This document shows positions 57,241 to 64,000 of a stretch of 64,000 bases of DNA, in pieces. Origin of the DNA: Heterocephalus glaber (taxonomy: Eukaryota; Chordata; Mammalia; Rodentia; Bathyergidae); assembly GCF_000247695.1 (NCBI RefSeq), contig NW_004624734.1:16810007-16874006 (forward strand). The letters run 5' to 3'. A model generated the notes under the pieces. That model worked only from the letters and a program-made list of their open reading frames with translations. It had not been told where the DNA came from and did not search any database. Position 1 is the first letter of the stretch. Each line of letters begins with the position of its first letter. The position numbers and the translations under genes were made by a program.

Positions 57241-57548
57241 TTCCAGTTGACCACACTTACTTTGTGGAAGGAAAGGGAGAGTTTTAAAGAGATGAATCTT
57301 TCAAATTTATGTAATCATTTCCCAATGATTCTGGCTAGTGTAATAATTCTATTTTATATTTGTTTAATAATGAGCACCTTTATTACATAAGCCAGGGTAG
57401 GAAAGCTGGAAGATAGCTGTTGTGTCTTGGTCTCCATGATGTGAATTATCTGTTGGACCACAGTGGAGAGCCCTGGAGGTGACACTCCCTGCTGCAGGCC
57501 TTGCTGGGAGGCCCTCTCCAGAAGCCATTCTTTTCTCTTTCATTATTC

Positions 57549-57849
57549 TGCTAGTATTTCATTACTGTAACAAATAACCGAGATAGCGCACAAAGAGCAA
57601 AAGTGTATTTTGGCACACCAGTTTGACAGTTCCAGTAGAAGCTCTTGGGCCTGGTGACAGAGGCAGTATTTCTTGGCCAGCTTGGTCACTGTATGGGCAG
57701 AATGAAAGAAGTGACAAAGAGGAAAGACCTGGGATCCCAATTATGGGGAGACTTCCCACTATGCCCCATCTCTACCAGTAATGTCACTCTTGGGAAAAAG
57801 CTTTCAACACATAGGTTTTTGAAAGACATCCTAGATCAAAACCATAGCA
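57549..57849 (-). mobile_element. MaLR-type LTR, TG...CA ends
   Basis: TGCTAGTATTTCATTACTGT, aacaaataaccgagatagcg, agtgtattttggcacaccag and tttgacagttccagtagaag on the left, and aaaccatagca on the right. These are the ends and layout of a minus-strand MaLR solo LTR of about 300 bp. It lies about 300 bp from the LTR at 56880-57240. No exact target-site duplication was found. Confidence 0.68.
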
Positions 57850-57854
57850 ATCAA

Positions 57855-58715
57855 TTTTTTTCTGAAATTTCCTTGATTGATTTCTGATTAAAATATCTTC
57901 TTTCCTATCAGTAGTTTGGGTCTCTGCTTGTAGCCTGGAGCAGTGTAAAGTTGGACTGACCACAGTGTCACCAAGTCATGTGGTCAAATATCATGATCCT
58001 AATTTTGCAAGTAGACCCAGTCCTCTGAATCTATAGTCTTAGCATCTGCTGGCTGAATCAATAGTTGATCAAAAATATTTAGAGAATAACACACATTTGT
58101 GTTGAACCTGTGCAGACTTTTTCTCCCTTCTCATCGTTCTCTAAACAGCACAGTATAATACCGATTTGGATAATGTTTACATCAACTATTAAAGTCATCT
58201 AGAGATGATTTAAAGTATAGAAGAAGATATACATAGGTTATATGCAAATACTACCACATTTTATAAACTGGACTTTGAAAATCTGTACATGTTGATACCT
58301 ATAAGGTATCCTGAAATGAACCCCCTTCAGATATCAAAGCATAACTGTACAACTCCTGGTGGTCAGGAGAAGATATTCATACCCAGAACAGAACATGGAG
58401 CTTATGTTTGTTCCTTGGAACATTACTATGTATACACCAGAGCCAAACTCTGCTTTAGTGAGAGGGAGTGACTGCTCTGCCTTCCCCTCTTTGCAGTAGG
58501 GCTTTCACTTATCTTCTCTTGCAGATCTTGTGCACCTGACCTCTCCAGATACCTATTGTTCTACATGGGCCTAGGGGCCAGTTTGTCCTGTGCCCTCTCA
58601 AATGTAACATTTCTAATACTGAAATGGTATTTTCAGGTCTCTACAACTGATAGACACCAGGGCATATTATGTGCACACTTTTTCTCACTGTGCATTTTAG
58701 CAACATCTAGCTCTG
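57855..58715. other. Unique sequence, no gene
   Basis: No recognised repeat or gene. The 105-codon plus ORF starting at 58556 is open only because of the TCC repeat that follows. Confidence 0.45.
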
Positions 58716-58719
58716 AAAT

Positions 58720-58827
58720 TTCTTCCTCCTCCTCCTCCTCCTCCTCGTCCTCCTCCTCTTCCTCCTCCTCCTCTTCCTCTTCCTCCTTCTTTTCCTTCCA
58801 CCCCTCCTCCTCCTCATTCTTCTTATC
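58720..58827 (+). repeat. (TCC)n imperfect triplet tract
   Basis: About 108 bases of mostly cctcct units with tcttcc interruptions. It is purely pyrimidine on the plus strand apart from single g, a and cca interruptions. It yields poly-Ser (plus) and poly-Glu (minus) ORFs that are artefacts. Confidence 0.93.
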
Positions 58828-59139
58828 ATTTTCTTCTATGCCTTTTCCATTTATTTCACTTATAGTTTTATAAGGTACAAACTTCTTCATTAAGGGAAGA
58901 TAAAGAACTAGGACAATGTAAATAAAATATTTTGTAAGGGAAAAAAAGCTCTGTTAGGGTAGTGAGAACACTTTTGTTTGTTTAGAGGAAAAGAAATTCT
59001 GCATCTAATTAAATTATTGAACTGAGAAGCACCGTTATCACTGCGGGGATTACCTGTGTGGTCTCCAGCCTCGAATTCCCTTAGTTTGAACTGCGAGTCC
59101 TCTTACTGGCTGTTTAACATATGGTCATTTGCTTTGTAT

Positions 59140-59290
59140 TACTAAGGCTTGGTGTCTCAGTGGGAATAATTGACAACAAATGAAAATGTTAATAATCGTC
59201 TCTGTCACACAGTTTTATTGGCAGGAAGTACCCAAACACAGTGCCTCACATGTAGTAAATGTGAGCATTATCAGTGATTGTTAAAATTTT
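59140..59290 (-). repeat. MIR SINE fragment
   Basis: gtgggaataattgacaacaa, tgttaataatcgtctctgtc, gtacccaaacacagtgcctc and acatgtagtaaatgtgagca match the reverse complement of MIR ('aaatggggataataatagta', 'cagtgcctggcacatagtaa', 'gcgctcaataaatgttagc'). Confidence 0.58.
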
Positions 59291-59739
59291 AGGTTTGCCT
59301 TATAATCCCTTCAAAGTAAGAATTTGCAGTCATATTTCTGAAAGTTTGCACACTGTGGCCTTAAGAATGGATTCCGTATTTTTTTCTTTGAATATAAAAA
59401 GTGCAGTTAGTGCTCAAAAATTCTAAACCTCACTCTGAATATTGGCATTGCTCTATTTCTCATCCAAAATACAATCATGCTGAGAAGAATGACATCATTC
59501 TAGGACAAAAGACTGACACAAGCATTCTTACTATTTCCTGATGCCATGGTGCCTGCGTTAAGGCTGTGAATCATGGAACTGGATTTAAACCGGGCATATT
59601 CTGTGAGGGACAGGGCATAAATGGAAATAACGCATAGTTTTCACTTTCTATTTACTCTTAAATACTACTAATGCCAGTGAAAATTGTGTATTAGAAAAGA
59701 AAATAAAAAATAAATTATTACTTCCTTGCACATTTCTGT

Positions 59740-59835
59740 CCATTTTATACCCTGTCATAGGATATGGCCTTCCTTTCAATATCTTTCTCTAAGCACACAG
59801 TTGGTATTTAATGTATGCTCATTAAACAAATGCAC
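59740..59835 (+). repeat. L2-like 3' end fragment (weak)
   Basis: caatatctttctctaagcac, acagttggtatttaatgtat and gctcattaaacaaatgcaca resemble 'catagtaggtgctcaataaa' L2 termini. Low certainty. Confidence 0.35.
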
Positions 59836-59968
59836 AAGTATATAATGATGAATATTTGCTGTTCAAAGGGTTATCATCACTACTTTTGCATCAGTTAGAT
59901 GAATGAAGCAAATCTGTTTTTCATATCTCCTATAGTCTATTTTGATTTCTGGCCTAATTTCTTCTGAA

Positions 59969-60003
59969 ACATGCACACGCGCGTGCACGCACACACACAC
60001 ACA
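59969..60003. repeat. Alternating purine-pyrimidine run with CpG core
   Basis: Thirty-five consecutive bases strictly alternate purine and pyrimidine: an acatgcacacgcgcgtgcac core followed by gc and (ac)n. It contains the 10-bp palindrome cacgcgcgtg at 59976-59985. It has Z-DNA-forming potential. Confidence 0.95.
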
Positions 60004-60009
60004 ATGTTT

Positions 60010-60795
60010 TTAATGTAGTAGTAGTAGATCTCTTCTACGAAGGGTAAAATATAAACTTAGCACATGGGAAATGATTAAAAACTCTAATCTTGAGAAATAA
60101 TTCTAAGTTGATAATTCTAGCTTTATTCTATATCTCTAGCATTAATTTCAGTATGAATCATATATGGCTAGGATATAATACATAATATTGATTTTGATTT
60201 TTTCTTTTGCCCTCCAGGCTGTGTCTTAATTCCTGGCCTTGATTTTAAAAGTAGGATAGATGGTAGACATTATCTAGCACAAGGAGTGAAAAATCAATTT
60301 TCTCCCCTGGCACCTCATTCCACTCCCTGCCATGGCCAGGTAGTGACACTGAAATTACTATAAACTTACCTTTACTTGTCAAAGGGTGCAATTCTGTTCT
60401 GGAATCCACCTAGTTGTTGTTTTAATTGATGATATTTCCAGATAATAAATATGGAGTGAATATGAAAACTTATTAACTTGTTTTATATTTTAATGATAAT
60501 TTTATAAAATCTCTATAAAACTGGCTTGACATATTTCAAAAACTGTTTATTTTAAAACAAGTTTTGATTTTTAGAATAGTTGCTAAGATATTAGGGAATC
60601 TTCATCTACATCTCATAATGCTTTCCCTAATGCTAACATCTTATATAATCATGGTACACTTCTCAGAACTAAGAAACCAACATTGCTATAATATTTCTAT
60701 TTAATCTACAGGGTTCATTCAGATTTCCAAAGTAATTCCACTAATATCATTTTGTTGTTGTGACAGAATCCAATTCAAGATACCACATCACCTTA
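60010..60795. other. AT-rich unique sequence
   Basis: No recognised repeat, gene or conserved-looking element. Confidence 0.45.
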
Positions 60796-60810
60796 AGAAT
60801 ATTATTTTTG

Positions 60811-60898
60811 GGTCAAGGATTTAGCTCAGCGGTACTGCCTGCCGCCTGCCTTGAAACCTCAAGGTCCTGAGTTCAATCCCAGGTAGGCCCCTAAAAAT
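60811..60898 (+). mobile_element. ID-type SINE (copy 6)
   Basis: ggtcaaggatttagctcagc has a one-base change in the A box (tagctcagcgg). gagttcaatccc is the B-box region, ending aggtaggcccctaaaaat. A 12-bp target-site duplication atattatttttg lies at 60799-60810 and 60899-60910. It lacks a long A tail, having only ctaaaaat. Confidence 0.94.
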
Positions 60899-60910
60899 AT
60901 ATTATTTTTG

Positions 60911-61495
60911 AGAAATATGTATTTCTTAATGATAAGAATGTAAATATAACTGAACATGTAATCACATAGAATCTTTTGATTATTTCTGTTATTGAACATT
61001 GCTAGTAAAGCAAAAGTATTAGGTGAACCAATCAATATTCTAGTGAAATGGTTTACAACTTTATTGGCAAGAATCATAGATGGATTTCAATCAGTGAGGG
61101 ATATATCACTGATAAATGTCTACTATTAATAATGTACTGAAGTTTGTAAATGGCTCATATATATTCTTACATGAAAAGTAACCCTAAGAAGGGCCCTGAA
61201 AGACAAGTAAAGAGGTAGAGTTACAACTAGGCTCAAAATTTCTCACAAACCTAAATGTACTTGGTGATTGCTTTATTTTTCACTTTATTCATCTTTGAAA
61301 TGGAGCACTAATTTCCACTGCCTCTCTAATTTAACAGAAACTAAAATTTCATCATATGAGTAGTGACTTTAGCACAGGAAATAAGTTGAAAATTATTCAT
61401 CCTTTTAAACTATCTTATCCTAAAAAGTTGATTGGCATCCATTTAGATTAAATATAGAGATTTCAGATTCTGTTAACACCTAAAGTCATGTTCTG
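60911..61495. other. Unassigned AT-rich sequence
   Basis: No gene. A weak MIR-like piece may lie near 61262-61340 on the minus strand (atctttgaaatggagcacta). Confidence 0.4.
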
Positions 61496-61499
61496 TGGG

Positions 61500-61655
61500 A
61501 AATTTGAGAGGAAATGATGAAGCAATGAAGGGAGAGGGAGGAAGAGAGGGGAAAAAGATAAAAAGAATTATAATATGTCCTGTACCTGTACTACCTTGAC
61601 ACCATGAATATAATCATTAGGTACTGCAAACATGTACTAATAAAAACATTAAAAA
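61500..61655 (+). mobile_element. L1-like 3' end (weak)
   Basis: gagagggaggaagagaggg, agttataatatgtcctgta-like text, gtacctgtactaccttgaca, ccatgaatataatcattagg and tactgcaaacatgtactaat followed by aaaaacattaaaaaag look like an L1 3' UTR with an A-rich tail. It is a different subtype from 39262-39435. Confidence 0.45.
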
Positions 61656-61799
61656 AGAAAATCTGCTATAAAATCTCACCTTCTCTTTACTTTTTTGTGT
61701 GTTGCTTTTTTGTCATTATTTGGGGAATATAAAATGGATTCATATTGTCCATAGCATTTCTCGCAAATCTCCTTTCTCCTATTTTCCTTCCTTCATTGA

Positions 61800-61875
61800 A
61801 GATAATGTAAGTGTTTAATATGGTCCAGGCACTGTGTTAGGCATGGTGAAGCAGACTAGTGAGACAATTTCTCTT
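61800..61875 (+). repeat. Ancient mammal-wide repeat piece (weak)
   Basis: taagtgtttaatatggtcca, ggcactgtgttaggcatggt and gaagcagactagtgagac resemble 'gagcacctactgtgtgcca', 'ggcactgtgctaggtgctgg'. Confidence 0.3.
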
Positions 61876-62019
61876 CTTTGTTCAGACATTTGTGAAGGTG
61901 ATATATGTGAAATCAATCAGAGGCCCCAAATCAATATGTATAAAGTTATTTTATACAGTGTAAGTTCCTCCAATGAGAGCTTCAGTCAGGAGGTGCCATT
62001 TTTCTGCTTTCTCTTCCAG

Positions 62020-62078
62020 TCGAGGGCCTGACACATGCTGGACAAGTATTCTGCTACTGAACTGCACAGCCAGCCTAG
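62020..62078 (-). mobile_element. Fragment of an older ID/tRNA-type SINE
   Basis: Plus strand: gagggcctgacacatgctgg, acaagtattctgctactgaa, ctgcacagccagcctagtaa. Its reverse complement resembles an ID-type tRNA head ('ggctgggtatgtagctcagt', 'ggtagagcacttgcctagc', 'atgtgtgaggccc'). No target-site duplication or tail could be identified. Confidence 0.55.
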
Positions 62079-62127
62079 TAAGTAATGTTTTAAATGAGCC
62101 TAGAAGAAAACAAAATAAGTAATTCTT

Positions 62128-62219
62128 TTTTGTTTCTTTATTGGTACCTGGGATTGAACTCAGGACCTTGCGCTTGTAAGGCAGGTGATGGAACCACTGA
62201 GCTAAATCCCTGGCCCTAA
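62128..62219 (-). mobile_element. ID-type SINE (copy 7)
   Basis: Plus strand: tttgtttctttattggtacc, tgggattgaactcaggacct, tgcgcttgtaaggcaggtga and ccactgagctaaatccctgg. An 8-bp target-site duplication taattctt at 62120-62127 and 62227-62234 is the exact core of a longer, slightly diverged duplication (aaataag/aaatgaa just upstream of each). Intact. Confidence 0.93.
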
Positions 62220-62239
62220 AAATGAATAATTCTTAGAAG

Positions 62240-64000
62240 ATCAACTACTAAGTAAAACGTAACAGTGATTGTGGGTGGATAGACCCATGTTTATAAGGAA
62301 AAGCATATGTGAATGTAAAATTCAAATATGTTAACAGAGCTGTAGTATGGTATACTGTATTAAAGAACAACAATAAAAAGATCAGAAATTATACTAACCC
62401 CAAGGAGGACTCCATGTCCATGTAACCCAAGCAAGAGATAAAAGTGCTTGAACAAAGGCAATACCAAGGATGAGTAAGAAGAGGAGGTAGATTCTAGAAA
62501 AGAGGATGAAGGAACTTGGTTGGCAGTTGAAACAGAAGAAAAGACAATCAAAAGAGATGCTCAGATCTTCTGAGGTGGTGGAAGAAAAGAAACAATTTAA
62601 GGGCATGACATGCACTGGAATCAGGGAGAGGGAACACATTCCAGCTAGACAGGTTGATATTGAAGTTTCTGTGATGCCATCTTCAGCGAAGCTTGAGAAG
62701 CTCAAGAGACAGAAGTGAGCAGGGAAACAATATTGACCCTTGTCCCCATCAGTCAGGAATTGAAGCCATGAGTTTAAATGGGACCATAAACTCCAGGGAA
62801 GATATAAAACAGAGCCAGTAGGGCAAAATAACATTCAGGAAATCTACATAGAAAGAAGAGGAGAGGCCAGAGTAGTGGATGCAAAAGCCAGAGGCTAACA
62901 AAAGCATGTCAGAAAACAAGGTAGGAGAGAATATTGGGATGAACCAGGGTCCTTAATAGCATTCGATGCATGATATAAGGAAGAGGAAGGCTAAAAAGAA
63001 TAAACAAATGTTGAGCGTTAAGGCTGTGTTTGTTACATTAGTAGGAGTGGTTTTAGTGGAAAAGTGGGACAGGAGTGAGTTTCATGTAGACTGTTCAAGG
63101 GTGAGGAAGCAAAGGTTTTATTTATTCTGTAGTTTACTTTGTTCTTATTTTCTTTTATTCTCTTTTTGCTTTTCTTTGTGAAAAAAAGAGCAACATATCT
63201 GATTCACAGCCAAGGGAAAACTTCCTGTGGAGAGAGAAATAATGAAGGTACAGAAAAGAGGGAATCACCTGTGGAGAAAAATTCCCAGAGGAGTCTGACG
63301 AAGATGTAAATGTAGATCAGCAGTGAAGGGATCAGCCTCACAGAGGGCAACATCATCTTTACCCTCAGATATGCTGTGGATGGCAGTAAACATGACATTT
63401 CTAAGAGTCCCAGGACAGGGATCTGGGGGCAGTTTTCGGTTAATGAATCTCATTATCTCTGTGACCTAGAAAATGTGTTTAAATGCTGAGCTCTGCTCAG
63501 GGCATATGGTACAGGAAGTTTGATGGGCAGAAGAAAGTTCAGATTATGTACTGAGGAGACAGGAAAGACCAGTTGCCAAGAGACATTGAGACTCCAGGAA
63601 AAGCCAGAACTCATATACATATAGAAATCATGCTCTAGATTTTCTTTATTTATATGCATATTTTTCAATATTCATATGTATAATTTCTCCAGTCAGGACA
63701 GAGTAGAAGGACAAAAGATGCAGTGTTGAACTAAAATTTAGAAATTTTAAAGCTGTGAATGATGGGAAGACAGTACCATAATTCAGCACATTGTGTTACT
63801 AGGAATCTAAATGGGATAGAAAAGATGATAAATCCAGAAGATGGCAAATAGATTGAAATAAAAGGAATGAGTAAATAGAGAGTAACATTGAGCCTGAATT
63901 AAATGATGGGATTGACTTTGCAACTGAGAGTTAACTGAGGCTGATTACTTTACTCTCATACATGTTCTATTCACTTACCTTGCAAAGTTGTCAGGGTTTT
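62240..64000. other. Unassigned sequence; possible old repeats
   Basis: 62390-63160 has a purine-rich, 'gaggtggtggaagaaaagaa', 'agtaggagtggttttagtgg' texture reminiscent of the ancient repeat class at 16775-17590, but I cannot assign it. A 146-codon minus-strand ORF (62394-62834) has no recognised domain and is Leu/Phe/Ser-rich, as expected of a chance frame. The rest (63160-64000) is AT-rich with nothing recognisable. Confidence 0.35.

Noticed and set aside
58556..58890. Poly-Ser (plus) and poly-Glu (minus) ORFs
   Set aside because: Both derive from the (TCC)n tract at 58720-58827; microsatellite translation is not evidence of a protein.
16432..62219. tRNA-like sequences with A box tagctcagtgg as true tRNA genes
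   Set aside because: They lack complete acceptor-stem pairing and have A-rich tails and target-site duplications. These are ID SINE features, so they are retroposons.
62394..62834. 146-codon minus ORF rich in Leu, Phe and Ser
   Set aside because: No signal peptide/transmembrane pattern that matches a known family and no coding context; the region has possible old-repeat texture.
1..64000. CRISPR arrays, phage or bacterial mobile systems
   Set aside because: No regularly spaced repeats, operons or ribosome-binding patterns; every recognised repeat is mammalian.

Overview
This window looks like nuclear DNA from a placental mammal, most likely a non-muroid rodent. The evidence is AT-rich, CpG-poor sequence with no long open reading frames, plus a dense mix of mammalian interspersed repeats. 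Two SINE types narrow it to rodents. There are seven well-preserved tRNA-derived SINEs of the ID type, with A box tagctcagtgg, a degenerate B box and an A-rich tail. There are also three composite SINEs that look like a 7SL-derived B1 half fused to an ID-like half (B1-dID type), an arrangement known from squirrels, dormice and relatives. I cannot name the species. The ID subtype (ggatttagctcagtgg, ending gatccccggtacc) differs from the ground-squirrel ID consensus I remember.

I found no protein-coding gene, tRNA gene, CRISPR array or bacterial feature. The longest ORFs (up to 155 codons) are in old transposon copies or are chance openings. The window is best read as an intergenic gene desert or part of a very large intron. 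Repeat family names are from memory of consensus sequences and were not checked by alignment.

Layout. 1-5 kb: mostly unique sequence, a 5S rRNA-like stub, a CT-rich tract and one MaLR LTR end. 5-10 kb: scattered MIR, hAT-Charlie and other ancient repeats. 9.9-17.6 kb: the most repeat-dense part, with two B1-dID SINEs, a young MaLR LTR nested in an older LTR, further LTRs and an ID SINE. 17.6-26 kb: mostly unassigned AT-rich DNA with a 15-bp tandem repeat. 26-29 kb: an MLT1 LTR, an ID SINE, a Tigger-type DNA transposon and an L1 3' end. 29.4-31.4 kb: unique sequence with conserved-element character. 32-33.6 kb: a MIR split by an L1, and a MaLR LTR. 36-46 kb: an ID SINE, several MaLR/MLT1 LTRs (one nested), two L1 3' ends and an ERV-type LTR. 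46-51 kb: mostly unique, including a candidate conserved element near 49-50 kb. 51-57.9 kb: L2, MIR, two ID SINEs, a local duplication and LTRs. 58-64 kb: microsatellites, two ID SINEs, an ID fragment and unassigned sequence.

The most useful observations are structural. Target-site duplications flank all seven ID SINEs, a MaLR LTR (5 bp) and an L1 fragment (12 bp) that splits a MIR. An unexplained ~70-bp duplication lies 1.1 kb apart near 51.5 and 52.6 kb. There is a 35-bp alternating purine-pyrimidine run, and several unique stretches could be conserved non-coding elements. I did not find a novel gene system.
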